The notes: generated by a model not told the origin, from the letters alone. 64,000 nt of DNA from Plantago major (GCA_026545765.1 CM048840.1:86084877-86148876), one strand, 5' to 3'. Positions 11,877 through 22,589 are shown, counted from the stretch's first letter. Made by a program: numbers and translations.

Positions 11877-13887
11877 ATGCCTTCTCCAAAAAAACCCGTC
11901 TTCCCCGGATTTTCGTTGCAAACACCTGAGGGGGAGCAAGCATACCCTCTCCTCATCTGTGCAGAACCGGCCGATTTCGAGATTCCTGTCTACGAGCTAA
12001 GTGAGGGATCGAAAGAGGGTGTTGAAAAATCCCCATCTCCAGTACCAAAACCACCATCTCCATCTCCAACATCACCAACTCAACCTGAAAAACCCCAAAC
12101 CGAGTTTTCACCATCAAACCCTTCTCAATTTGCCGCAGAAACCCTTGTTAATTTGGGAAATGCGCCGATCGACCTGCCAAAGGATCTGAGGGATGATGAT
12201 GAAAGCCCAATGGGGGTAGAGAAAGATACTCCCATGGAGGATGCTGGGAAATATGTTGAACATACTGAAGTTCAACATGCAGATCTGGGAGAAAACCCCC
12301 AAAACCCTTCATCTGTTGAGAAGGATGATGTGCAACAAGCTAACAAAACAGGGAAAAAGGCTACTGATGGCCTGAATGGTGATGAGAATCAGACCAACAT
12401 GCACTCTGAACATGTTGAGAAGTCCGCAAATGAGCCTACTACTGAACTAGTTGTTGTGGAAGATTGGAAGTCAGATGACTCAGAGAAAACAAAAAGCGAC
12501 CCTATGAATGTAGATGAGGATGTTGTTTCAACATCGGCTGCTCATGATAATAACAATGAAGTGAATGATGAAAGCTCTGATGATCTGGAGGATTATGAGC
12601 CAGAAACGGAAGATGACTCTAAGGATGAGTCAATGATTGATGAAGAAGATCTGAGCAATGCCGATGAAAGCTCAGATGACTCTGAAGACTATGAGGCTGA
12701 AGCAGAGGAAGAGTCTGAAGATGAATCACTTGATGATGAGGATGTCATTCTTGGAGAAGATCAGATTGAAGATCCTGAGGTAAATGATCTACCCTCTGAA
12801 CCTGTTTTTGTAGATGGTTCTGATTGGGATGAAGATGCAGTCTCTCATTTATTCTATGCTAACAAGAACTTAGAAAAATATGAGAAAATCAAAAATAATG
12901 CAATGGATGTTGAGAAGGTAATCAAAGAGGAATCATTTGAAGAGTATAACTTAGTTGCTTACCTGAAGAAAAGGAACCTCTATCATGTCATACCCAATAT
13001 GTCGCTTTGTTCCTGAAATCATCAAAGAATTCTATGCACATTTATCTGAGAATTTTGGTATTGAAGGGCATGGTAAACATCACTGTGTGTATCTTAGGGG
13101 TGATGTATTTTTCTTGAATTCTATGGATATCAATACTGTGCTGCATAGAAATAGGGATAGGGTTGAGACCCCTATGGAGGTGACTATGGATGAGATTGCT
13201 AGGGAGCTAACTGTAGGAAAACTACAATCTTGGCCTAGTGGGACTTTGGACTTGAAATATTGTTGTTCTCTAGTCTCTGTTCTTACCAGGATCTGCTTGT
13301 ACAACTGGCTGCCATCTTCCAACAACAACAAGCTCAGTCAAGAGGCAGCCATGTTGCTCTACAGGATCAAAATGGGCTACAATGTCAATCTAGGAGAAAG
13401 GATTCTCAAGCACCTAGAGAATTCCAAGAATAGAGGGATCAGAGGCCATTTGATTCTCCCATCCACTATCTTTGCAGTCCTTCAGTTGCAGGGTATTGAG
13501 GTTAAAGCCAATGATGTCTATCATTCCAACTTCAAATCCATCAAAGTCACCAAGCAACTGCTGGAAACACATGACAAGATCTGTGATCTTCCATGGGTGG
13601 ATCCTGAAGTTCCTGTGAACATGGATGTGGAGGAGAATATTCCTCTTCCTACAGGCAATGCTGATGCACCAGAAAGTTCTGTGGCTGCTGCTCAACGCTC
13701 CAATGTTGGCCTACATGTTGGTTCAACATTGATCCCTAGCATTGAAACTCTTTTTGCAGGTATCTTAACTGATCAGGACAAGATGATTCTGGAGCAAATC
13801 AAAGGACTTGATGAGCAGATCTCTAACAATCTGAAGTTCAGAAGCACTCTAGTATCTTTTCTTTCCTCACAAAAAGGGGGAGAATAG
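11877..13887 (+). pseudogene. Extra ORF after pol (env position): acidic region plus plant-transposon-type domain
   Basis: Two overlapping frames (11877-13016 and 12985-13887) join by one frameshift near 13000 into a chain of about 670 residues. The first 380 residues are Pro/Ser-rich, then very rich in Asp, Glu and Ser. The second part begins RFVPEIIKEFYAHLSENFG and contains VYLRGDVFFLNSMDINTVL and MGYNVNLGERILKHL. This resembles the 'putative plant transposon protein' domain found in plant retroelement-associated proteins (from memory of the family; not searched). The position is that of Sirevirus env-like genes, but no signal peptide or membrane segment is visible, so I do not call it envelope. 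Function unknown. Confidence 0.6.
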
Positions 13888-13988
13888 ATACTTGAAATTT
13901 TTAAATTTGTTTTAATACTGAACAATTTCTATTCATGTTGGGTCTGTAATATGTTAAATACTCTAGAACTTATCTTAGCTGTCTGATT

Positions 13989-14302
13989 AAGGGGGAGATT
14001 AACTTAGCTATCTGATTAAGGGGGAGATTAGCTCTTAAGTTGTTCTTAGTTATGTTTCTACTAACCTCTTGTTTTGTTTTGTGATGAAAGACTAAGATTA
14101 AGAGGGAGTTTGAAAGTGCATATTTACAGCAATGTTGAGTTCTGTGTTGACTCAACATTGTCCATCAGCATTGATCGATTGCACTTTATCTTTCAGTTCC
14201 CAACAAAGGATTCCTCTTGACTTGTTTAAATCCTACTTGTTCGATTTGACTAACAAACTGGTTTTAGGTTGTGTGAAGAAAGGTCAGAATTAAGGGGGAG
14301 AT
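13989..14302 (+). promoter_or_regulatory. Array of polypurine tracts before the 3' LTR
   Basis: AAGGGGGAGATT occurs at 13989-14000 and 14018-14029, a variant AAGAGGGAGTTTGAAAGTGC starts near 14099, and TAAGGGGGAGAT at 14291-14302 directly precedes the LTR. The polypurine tract primes plus-strand DNA; multiple tracts are a described Sirevirus feature. The 14099 copy is followed by an LTR-start-like TGAAAGTGC. Confidence 0.75.
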
Positions 14303-15520
14303 TGAAAGTGCGATTTATTGCACTTTGTTTAGTAATTCAACCTTTCTTCGTAAGATAGCCGGTTCAATGTTTGTAGTTGTTTTTCTATGAATATTTTGTA
14401 GGATATATCAAGTTGGGCTTAAACATGCTTAATGGATCAAAAGGAATCAATGAGCCCAAAGGAATGATATTGCTTGATGAAAGACTAAGATTAAGGGGGA
14501 GATTGAAAGTGCAAGTTGCACTTGATTAGATAATCTTATCTTTCATGATTCAGTTCAATGTTTGTGTTTGTTGTTGTTGTTTGTGAACTGCAGGATTTCA
14601 ATGTTGTGCAACATTGCGAAATAGTGCCGATACAATGTTGGAACAACATTACGGACAACAGTAGACAACATAGAAACAAGCAGGCCAATTGGACTGATGA
14701 CTTGGACTGGAAGCAATAAATTCAAATTTCTGCAGGAATAAGGAAAGAGTTTGAGTTGCTTTGGACACAAGGAATGCAATCTAAAAAGAAGGAAAGAGTT
14801 TGACAAGTTATGGGCACCTTGAAAGAAAGAAGGAAATAAAAGATTCTCTAGAGATAATCTTGGAAAGATTTTCCAGCCAGCCAGATACAGAGAAACAACG
14901 TTAGTTTCTTCCTGCTGAGATCCCGGATCATCACATATGTACAGGAAGAACATAGTTGCAAGAAGAATACAAGATTAAAGAGAGAATCTTTCAAGAAGAT
15001 TGTTGAAGAAAGCAAGAAGGAAATATATTGTTGAAGACACTAATATGGGAATTTCCTTCTAGCTGAATATTGAAGAAAACAAGACAAAGAAAATTGCCTT
15101 TGCTGAGATCCTATTGCCTTTCGACTTGGATGGGAGCTGTCGATATCTCAAGTATATATACAAGGACTCAGCCGAGCAATGAAGAAGCCTTTTTGATGAT
15201 CAATCAAGATTTTATTAAAGAGTTTAGGCTTCTTGTTTTCTGCTAGCTTTAGAGTTTGTCTAAGAGTATTCATTGTTGGAATAACTCTTTCAAACATCGA
15301 CCTAGAATAGCTTTTACTGTTAGTTCTTCTAGGGCTAGTTTTGGTTGTTTAATCAATCATCTGTGATTGTATTAAACCTAGTTGATTAGATCTACTTTTC
15401 CTGTCAGTAGATATTTTGCCTAAAGGCGCAGCCAACATATTTATATATGTTGGCTTGGTAATAGAAGTTTCATTCATATTCATCCGCTGCGTTTTGTTTA
15501 TTGTGTTGAAGACATTGTTG
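14303..15520 (+). repeat. 3' LTR of copia element 1, truncated
   Basis: Aligns with 4443-5660 without indels. Mismatches number about eleven, five of them within 15410-15439. It stops at a position equivalent to 5660, losing the last ~70 bp, and is joined directly to copia element 2. Confidence 0.92.
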
Positions 15521-15647
15521 ATAAACAATACAAGTGGGAGACTTGAAAAATTAATATCACTTGAATAGTAAAAGTTTAGAAAAATTAATATCACTTGACC
15601 TACTACCCAAATTTAACGTTGATAAACAATACAAGTGTGAGACTTGT
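15517..15647 (+). repeat. Scrambled junction with two short direct duplications
   Basis: GTTGATAAACAATACAAGTG occurs at 15517-15536 and again at about 15618-15637. GAAAAATTAATATCACTTGA occurs at 15545-15564 and 15577-15596. The first copy of each lies between the truncated LTR and the start of continuous copia-2 sequence, as templated filler would. Confidence 0.8.
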
Positions 15648-16335
15648 GTCGAAGCGAAGTTAGCAAAAGCATCCTCCCGTTCTATTGAGAGAAGCTCGGA
15701 GCTATTGGATTTGGTACATACTGATGTTTGTGACTTAAAGTATGTTCAATCGTGAGGTGGTAAAAGTTACTTCATCACTTTTATCGATGACTGCACAAGA
15801 TATTGCTATGTTTACTTAATGAGAAGTAAAGACGACGCAATTGACATGTTTGTGCATTATAAGAATGAAGTTGAAAATCAACTTGGTAAGAAGATTAAAA
15901 TGCTGATGAGCGATAGAGGTGGAGAGTATAAGTCTCCATTTCCTCAGTTGTGTGCTGAAAATGGAATCATTCATCAAACAACTGCTCCTTACTCCCCTCA
16001 ACAAAACGGAATTGTTGAGAGGAAGAATAAGACACTCAAAGAGATGATGAATTCATTATTGCTTGGTTCAGGGGCACCCCAAAATTTGTGGGGGGGAAGC
16101 TTTGCTTTCCTCAAATTACATCCTAAACAGGTTACCGCATAAAAAGCTAGACAAAACACCTTATGAATTATGGAAAGGTCATGCACCTTCTTATAAATTT
16201 CTTAAAGTGTGGGGGTGTCTAGCAAAGGTTCCTATTCCTCCTCCCAAAAGGACTCGGATTGGACCTAAAATGGTAGATTGTGTGTTTATAGGATATGCTC
16301 AAGATAGTAGTGCATATAGATTTCTGATTCACTAA
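15597..16335 (+). pseudogene. Integrase fragment of copia element 2
   Basis: LLPKFNVDKQYKCETCVEAKLAK encodes the end of the zinc-binding pre-integrase domain, then LLDLVHTDVCDLK with the first catalytic Asp. A TGA near 15753 interrupts, then YFITFIDDCTRYCYVYLMR continues. MLMSDRGGEYKSP carries the second Asp and PYSPQQNGIVERKNKTLKEM the Glu. A frameshift near 16095 at a G-rich spot moves to the frame ending with KVWGCLAKVPIPPPKRTRIG and VFIGYAQDSSAYRFL. A TAA at 16333 ends it. The DDE residues are present but the chain is broken. Confidence 0.87.
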
Positions 16336-16350
16336 TCAGATAATTCTGAG

Positions 16351-17820
16351 ATGCATATTAATACTATTATTGAAGCAAGATATGCTTCTTTCTTTGAGGG
16401 GATTTTTCCCTTCATTGACCGGTCTACTATTATTGAATCGAAGATCAATAAAGAAGCGACAAATGTGGGGGAGGCGAATCCTCAAAAGGAAGTAGAAGAA
16501 CCTAGACGTAGCAAGAGGGCTAGGACAGCAAAAACTTTTGGTCCGAATTTTCTAACCTACATGGTAGATAAGGATCCGATCTCCTACAAAGAGGCCATCT
16601 CATCAGCAGATTCTGATCTTTGGAAAGAGGCGATTGATAGTGAGATGAATTCGATTATGCAGAATCATACATGGGAATTTGTGGATCTTCCACCTGGTTC
16701 TAAACCACTGGGTCATAAGTGGATCTTCAAGAGGAAGATGAAACCAGATGGTTCCATGGATAAATACAAAGCAAGACTTGTAGTTAAGGGATACAAGCAA
16801 ACAGAGAGTGTTGACTACTTTGACACGTATGCTCCTGTATCTAGAAAGAAATCCATTAGATTAATCATTGCTTTTGAAGCATTGTTTAATCTTGAGATTC
16901 ATCAGATGGATGTAAAAACAGCTTTCCTCAATGGAGAACTTGAGGAAGAAATCTACATGGAACAACCCGAAGGGTATGTGGTTCTCGGGAAAGAAAAACA
17001 AGTGTGTAGACTTGTTAAATCTTTGTATGGATTAAAACAAGCTCCTAAACAATGGCATGAGAAATTTGATAGTGTTATGCTTTCAAATGGGTTTAGGCTA
17101 AATCAATGTGACAAGTGTGTCTACGTAAAGGGAGATGACAAAGACTATGTCATAGTGTGCTTATACGTGGATGATATGATAATCATTGGCAACAATGATA
17201 ACATCATAATTAATAAGAGAATGTTATCACGGAATTTTGATATGAAGGACATGGGTTTAGCCGATGTCATACTTGGAATGAAAATTTCCAAAACGGATGT
17301 GGGATACTCACTTTCTCAAAGTCATTATGTTGAAAAGGTTCTTGAGAAGTTTGACAAAGACAGTAATGAGATTGTCAGAACTCCTATGGAGGTGGTGTCA
17401 AAGCTCTGCAAGAATAAGGGAGAAAGTGTGGGGCAACTTGAGTATTCTAGGATTATAGGCAATCTAATATACCTCATGGACTGTACTAGACCAGATATCA
17501 CTAACTCAGTGAATAAGTTAGCCCAATATACGAGTAACCCGAATCATGAACATTGGAAAGCAGTAGTTAGAGTCCTTAGATATCTAAGGGGCACGACTAA
17601 CTATGGGTTGCATTTTACGAGATATCCAGCTGTGCTTGAAGGGTATTGTGATGCGAATTGGATTACGGGTTCCTCGACAGTGAAATCCACGAGTGGGTAT
17701 ATTTTCACAATCGGTGGAGCAGCGATTTCTTGGAAATCTTGCAAACGAACCTGCATTACACGATCAACTACGGAATCTGAATTCATAGTGTTGGATCTTG
17801 CAGCAGAAGAGGCCGATTAG
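16351..17820 (+). CDS. Reverse transcriptase and N-terminal RNase H block of copia element 2
   Basis: One open frame of 489 codons, the longest intact pol segment in the window. It has [11 protein letters not shown] (linker), [52 protein letters not shown] with the first catalytic Asp, [15 protein letters not shown], and LYVDDMIII at 17161-17187 with the Asp pair. The RNase H starts in [19 protein letters not shown] and reaches the TESEF motif. The frame ends with TAG at 17818, before the RNase H C-terminus. The ATG at 16351 is internal to the polyprotein, so the true product start was upstream. Expression alone is unlikely. Confidence 0.85.
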   Translation: MHINTIIEARYASFFEGIFPFIDRSTIIESKINKEATNVGEANPQKEVEEPRRSKRARTAKTFGPNFLTYMVDKDPISYKEAISSADSDLWKEAIDSEMNSIMQNHTWEFVDLPPGSKPLGHKWIFKRKMKPDGSMDKYKARLVVKGYKQTESVDYFDTYAPVSRKKSIRLIIAFEALFNLEIHQMDVKTAFLNGELEEEIYMEQPEGYVVLGKEKQVCRLVKSLYGLKQAPKQWHEKFDSVMLSNGFRLNQCDKCVYVKGDDKDYVIVCLYVDDMIIIGNNDNIIINKRMLSRNFDMKDMGLADVILGMKISKTDVGYSLSQSHYVEKVLEKFDKDSNEIVRTPMEVVSKLCKNKGESVGQLEYSRIIGNLIYLMDCTRPDITNSVNKLAQYTSNPNHEHWKAVVRVLRYLRGTTNYGLHFTRYPAVLEGYCDANWITGSSTVKSTSGYIFTIGGAAISWKSCKRTCITRSTTESEFIVLDLAAEEAD

Positions 17821-18110
17821 TTACGGAGTTTCTTGGAAGACACTCCTATGTGGCAAAACCTATGCCTCCAATTAGCTTGAACTTTGACAGTATGTCTGCT
17901 ATTGGACGAGCAAGGAATAATGTGTATAATGGGAAGTCTCCACATATTCGTAGGAGACATAAATCCGTGAAGAAACTATTAAAAACGGAAGTTATAGCTT
18001 TGGAGTTTGTGAGATCCAAAGATAATATTGCGGACCCATTAAGTAAAGGTCTTACTAGAGACCGTGTGGAGGAATCATCGAGGGGAATGGGGTTAAAGCC
18101 CATTAAATGA
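17821..18110 (+). pseudogene. RNase H C-terminus of copia element 2
   Basis: After the stop at 17818 a shifted frame (17850-18110) encodes KPMPPISLNFDSMSAIGRA, GKSPHIRRRHKSVKKLL and FVRSKDNIADPLSKGLTR, the conserved tail of copia RNase H, ending GLKPIK. One stop and one frameshift separate it from the RT block. Confidence 0.85.
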
Positions 18111-18709
18111 TTACCGCCCAAGATGGCAACCCTACCTGAATTGTAAACCCAATTTGCAGGTTCAAAGGGACAACCGAATTTGGGGGGGGGGGGGGGATCG
18201 ACCAAAGCACTCGGAAAATAGAGTTCCCTACCTATTCCTATGATGAAAGAGTGATAGACCTGTACAGTGGAGGATAAGCGAAATATTTTAATGATCCTTA
18301 TACGTTAAGTTGATAGTGTGGGGTATGACAGGATACTTCTAATGAGAGATCACCTATGTCGAACGTGAAGGGGCCGCTTCTATGAGATGATATTCAGGGC
18401 TAAATCTCTAGAGCGTTCGGTGAAAGTTTCCAAGGCAGTCCAGGGCCAAAACGGACAACAACGAAAGGACCTATGTGGTGTAGAGGAAATCGTTGTGTGT
18501 GCATCATTGTCTTGTTACACACAAAAGCCGAAAAGTTCAAGGCATCGCGTCCACTTGTTGGCAAGTGTATCCGATGGTATTTCACTAGGGAAGGTTCAAG
18601 GCTAACAACCACCTTTTCCGATGCAACGTTTTTCTCGAAGAACTCTCGAACTTGCATTGATAGGCTGCATTTGCATTTACCAGCCAATTGTCTCATTCAT
18701 GTGGGGGAT
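18111..18709 (+). other. 3' untranslated region of copia element 2 with polypurine tract
   Basis: No gene supported. A G15 run is at 18182-18196. GTGGGGGAT at 18701-18709 is the polypurine tract immediately before the LTR. Confidence 0.7.
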
Positions 18710-19746
18710 TGTTGGGGAATTGGTTGCAAGAGGCAACTAAGTGTGGTTTCAAGAGACAATCAAGAGAGAGCCAAAATTGTTATGTGTTATAATGTGTTAA
18801 GTGGGTAACTTTGAGCAATTAATTATCTAAGTTCCACCACTCGGTTTTGCGTGTTCTTTAGCTCGTTGCGAAGTGGGATGCGCAAGCTTCGTAATGGTAT
18901 GAGATACGGGGGGTAACCAATTCTAGGTGTGAATGATAAATTGGCTTAAAGTGAGCTAGTTGAGACTTGCTTATTGCAATTGTCCCACATTGAAAACATA
19001 TGGAAGGAAAGAGTAGTATAAAGGTATGCTTGTGTTTACTCACGGTCACAAGTGTGTGTTGTGGTTATGGAAAACCTCCTACGCGCGCGCGGGTGGTGGG
19101 GGGGGAGAGAAAAATTTGAACTAGAAAACCCAAGCGAGATGGGTGCAAATATGGTTCGCGGGTTTATCTTTTTACCACAAGTTTTCACTAAACAAACCTT
19201 TTGGCCTTCCAAAAATTTTTCAGATTGTTCCACTTAAATGTGAAGAGGTAACCTCTCCACTAACATGCTGCATTACTCTGAACTTAAATGTTGCAGTATC
19301 AATTTGGCTACTAATGGTGAGAGCTGTTATGTTTTCTCTACAGCTATATATACCCCCTCCCTCACTCGACAAACATACACCAGAAATTCTTCTTTCCTTC
19401 TCTTCTCTGTTTACATTCTGCACTTTAGAGATATTCAAGTGTTCTTCACCACAGAAGTTCGACAAAGCTTCTGCTGCTGAGCTTCCAGTAGTTGCTGAGA
19501 TTGGACGTTGTACCTTGGGAGCTAATTGTCCGAGGAAGGCCTGAAGCTTACTAAAGGCGGACAAATTTAGCTTAAGGGGAAGTGGTCTCACTACTGACTC
19601 GTCCAGGATTAAATCCGAACCAGTGTTTTGTTTTTTGTTTGTGTAATCAAGTTTCAGTAAGTGTTAACAATTTTTTTTCCTGTACTATTTTCGTATATAT
19701 TTCGTACTGACTTTTGTTGCAACTAAACTGATAATCGGAAACAACA
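18710..19746 (+). repeat. 3' LTR of copia element 2
   Basis: Starts TGTTGGGGAATTGG after the polypurine tract and ends GAAACAACA, giving inverted TGTTG/CAACA termini. It contains GTCCCACATTGA (about 18981) and a TATAAAG box (19017-19023), common in plant copia LTRs. No second LTR is in the window. The right edge is set where homology to the MULE transposase gene begins. Confidence 0.75.
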
Positions 19747-20297
19747 AAGATTATAGCTGAAAAAGCTGAAAAACTGAAAAGCAAGATGCATGAGACTGAT
19801 AGTAGCATCAATCATGATAGTGATAGTGATGATCCAAGTTTTCAAGATGCTGAAGAGAGTATGCATACTGAAACTGGTGATGATGCTTGTGATTATGAGA
19901 ATGAGCAGGTACCAATTGATGAGACTGAGCAAGTTCCAATTGAGAATGAGGCTTTTGAGGAGAGTGATGGTGAGAGGGATGCTAGGGATGCATTGGGAGT
20001 ATGAGGAACCTAATTTTCACTATATGCATGAAAGTGAGGATGAAGAAATTGTATTTACTAGGGGTGTGAAATCTGATTCTGACAATGAAGAACATGAGGA
20101 AAATGAGACGGGGAAAATGGTGCAATTAGTGAGCAACAAGAAACTGCAAATGCAAATGCCACAGAAGAACATGATCATGATGAAGGTGATCCTGATTTTG
20201 AATATATATAACAGTGAGGGAGTTGATGACTTGAGTGAAGAAGAGTGGATTGGTCATGAATTTAAAGAGAATAATGAAGAATGGGATAGGGAGTTTA
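19747..20297 (+). pseudogene. Inverted fragment of a MULE transposase gene (N-terminal acidic region)
   Basis: The translation MHETDSSINHDSDSDDPSFQ, DACDYENEQVPIDETEQVPI and DLSEEEWIGHEFKENNEEWD closely matches the N-terminal region of the MULE transposase encoded on the - strand at about 27437-26885. Identity is high but the frame shifts near 20000 and 20130. Homology starts at the copia-2 LTR end and stops inside GAGTTTA, exactly where the MULE terminal repeat begins. It is therefore part of another MULE copy lying in inverted orientation to the intact-ended MULE beside it. Confidence 0.85.
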
Positions 20298-20364
20298 CAT
20301 ATGGACCCCCTGTTAGATTTCGTAATCACAGATAGGTACCCGTTAGTGTAACAATAACATGTGA
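20295..20364 (+). repeat. MULE left terminal inverted repeat
   Basis: Shares CCCCCTGTTAGAT and GGTACCCGTTAGTGTAACAA in order with the complement of 28780-28849, with a few differences and one small gap. Confidence 0.85.
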
Positions 20365-20621
20365 GTCCAGTTAGATAAAAATCAATTACATATAAGTCCA
20401 CAAATTTGACTTTTGGCGATTTAAAAGCTGGAAAACCCATTTCTACCCCTACTAAATTATCAGCTTTTCTGAATGGCCAAACAGCCTTAAGTTATCGATG
20501 TCACGTGCAATGCACGTATGGACTTATATATAATTAAAACTGAACTTGTATATGCTTAAATGTAATTGATTTCTGACCGTTATTTTTGAAAAAAGTAGCC
20601 GTTGGGTAGTTAAATGGAGGC

Positions 20622-20630
20622 TATTTATAC
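20622..20630 (+). promoter_or_regulatory. Likely TATA box of the GRF-finger gene
   Basis: TATTTATAC lies 66 bases before the ATG at 20696, downstream of the MULE left repeat, consistent with a promoter in the element end. Confidence 0.45.
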
Positions 20631-20695
20631 ACCAAAACTTGCCATTTTGTCTCCTTATTTCAGATTTTTTCACTACAAAATTATCTAGTTCAATT

Positions 20696-21148
20696 ATGGC
20701 TTCTAGCTCAAATGTTTCAAGTGATTATCCGGCAATTGGTGTTATTCGTCCAGTTTGTAAGAAGTCAAATTGCGGTAAGCGAACTGTTCTATCTGTGAAG
20801 AAGTCTCAACCACACGAAGGAAGATTTTATTGGGGTTGTCCAAGACATGGGTGGTCAGAATGGTGTCATGAGGAAGAAATTGTACAAACACAACATCAAC
20901 GAGAAACCATGCCTGCCCAATTGCTTTGTGAATTTGTGCCATTTGTAACCCCCACTACATCAACATTCAAGGGTGCAAAATGTGCAACATTCAAGTGTGG
21001 AAATGTGCAACAACAAGCTACTATAGCAGTTCAAAGAAGGCATAAGAAAGTGGAGCCTAATGTAGACAAATACATTAGAATTAGGCAACTTATTTACCTT
21101 AACCCGTTGTTATTTGCTATATATTTACTTGATAGTGCAGATAGTTAA
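20696..21148 (+). CDS. GRF-type zinc-finger protein carried by the MULE
   Basis: ATG at 20696 starts MASSSNVSSDYPAIGV; upstream in-frame codons have no other ATG. The 150-residue product holds a GRF-type zinc finger: CKKSNCGKRTVLSVKKSQ, GRFYWGCPRHGWSEWC (about residues 20-60), with the Gly-Arg-Phe core and Cys/His ligands. GRF fingers are nucleic-acid binding domains seen in topoisomerase, APE2 and many plant transposon-linked proteins. A Lys/Arg-rich segment (AVQRRHKKVEP) follows. No stop interrupts it. It faces the transposase gene tail to tail, as mudrB faces mudrA in maize MuDR, but is not similar to MURB as far as I can tell. A helper or regulatory role is inference. Confidence 0.7.
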   Translation: MASSSNVSSDYPAIGVIRPVCKKSNCGKRTVLSVKKSQPHEGRFYWGCPRHGWSEWCHEEEIVQTQHQRETMPAQLLCEFVPFVTPTTSTFKGAKCATFKCGNVQQQATIAVQRRHKKVEPNVDKYIRIRQLIYLNPLLFAIYLLDSADS

Positions 21149-22589
21149 AGCATTCAAGTAGATGAAACATTGTAAGCAAGCTAGGAATTACATTGTATTG
21201 AACTTAGTTTTCCAATGCAAGTTAACAATACAAAATTTGTAGGCAAAACAAGACTAAAGTACTATAATTCCATCCCCATTATTCCAAAAACAAAAGTAGA
21301 GCATAAATGCTTAAGTTATGAGATAGTTACTACAAACACAAAGTAACCTAATCAGCACCAAACCAAGAACCTAGACCTCTTCCCCTAGTTGCTCCTCCTC
21401 TGGCCCTTCCTCTGGCCCTGCCTCTTCCATTAGTTGAAGTTCCAGCCTGGCCACTTCCTCTTCCCCTGCCATTTCCGCTGCCACTCCTACCCTTTCCCCT
21501 GCCAGTCCCTACAGTTTCTGCATGTGTACTCTACATGCAAAACATATCCCAAATTCAGCAAACATATATAACAAGCAAATGATCTCCCAAGCAAATAAAT
21601 AACCAATAGATCAAGCAAATGATATCCAAATCAAATAAATTGCCAATAAACAAACAAAACCAAACTAATGTAGATATATTCCTCATATAGGGATAGCCAA
21701 TTACTTACATCATTTACTTGGTGTCCTTCCTCTTGCTGATTTGAATGAGTAGACTGTATTGGTTCCTCATCTGCGTCCTTTTACTGCAATGTACATAAAC
21801 AAGAGTGTATTCTTGAGACTTACACACTAATTACAAGGAATGTTGTATAAAAAAGATATAAAACTCACCAAGGTAGGACATTTCCTACAATTATGTCCTC
21901 TAACACCACATAGACTACTTTTTGGTGGTCTTCTTGTTTTGTGCAATGGAGCAGTAGTTCTTCTTGGCTTTGCAACACCTTCACTTGGGTGTCTAATTCG
22001 AGTTACAGGAGGTCTGCCAGGGGGTATGAGAACATGAGGAGGTGAGCATTCTTCCTCAGTCAAATCATTGGGCCAGAATCTGTAATTTGGCACAGGCTGA
22101 ATCATCATATCATATGCCCTAACATAGGCAGCCTTGGTATGGTTATCACTAGAAGTTCTCCCCATCCTGTCTATTGTGATTGATAGCCACCCATGCATGC
22201 CTACAAGGGATTCTACTCATGTCACACTTTTTACAATCACAAGACCTTGTTTGAAGGTTAACCACAAAGGTGTATGAGTAGTCCTCCACCTCATATACAT
22301 CCCCAGACTCTGAAACTAGCCTACATCTTGTTGATGCATCATGTTTTTCATTTAACTTCTTTAACACCCTTGGCATCACAACTGAGGTACAAGCTGCACC
22401 CTTCTTCCTCCTTACTACAATTCTCTGCATAACTTGTGTTCTCAATCCCTACAAAATAAAACATAGTTATCACACAAAACATAGTTATCACACACCAATT
22501 AACTTAAATGAGTTAAATGAGTAAAACATAGTTACCTCCATTATATTCAGGATAGAGTACCCTCTTATAGCACTACAAAAAAACTGGGC

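Larger units (their letters stand above)
4443..15520 (+). mobile_element. Copia element 1: Sirevirus-like Ty1/copia retrotransposon, 3' LTR truncated
   Basis: Two direct LTRs (4443-5730 and 14303-15520) bracket primer-binding site, gag, protease-integrase, an RT/RNase H remnant, an additional ORF and a series of polypurine tracts. Offset between the LTRs is a constant 9,860 bp without indels, with about eleven mismatches in 1,218 bp, so insertion was recent. A long gag with coiled coil, an extra ORF after pol and repeated polypurine tracts are known Sirevirus (SIRE/Maximus lineage) traits. The last ~70 bp of the 3' LTR are missing, so no target duplication can be checked. Confidence 0.9.
15521..19746 (+). 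mobile_element. Copia element 2: 5'-truncated Ty1/copia retrotransposon
   Basis: Contains a gag-pre-integrase fragment, integrase, a long RT frame, RNase H, a 3' untranslated region with a G15 run (18182-18196) and a 3' LTR. LTR sequence, integrase and RT differ from element 1, so this is another copia family. The gag, protease and 5' LTR are missing. The 3' LTR abuts a MULE transposase fragment at 19747, suggesting the element once inserted into that MULE. Confidence 0.88.

Noticed and set aside
11877..13887. Envelope protein gene
   Set aside because: No signal peptide, membrane span or Cys pattern; only the position resembles env.
4443..19746. A single large copia element with two RT blocks
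   Set aside because: The two parts have different integrase, RT and LTR sequences and meet at a scrambled junction; they are two families.
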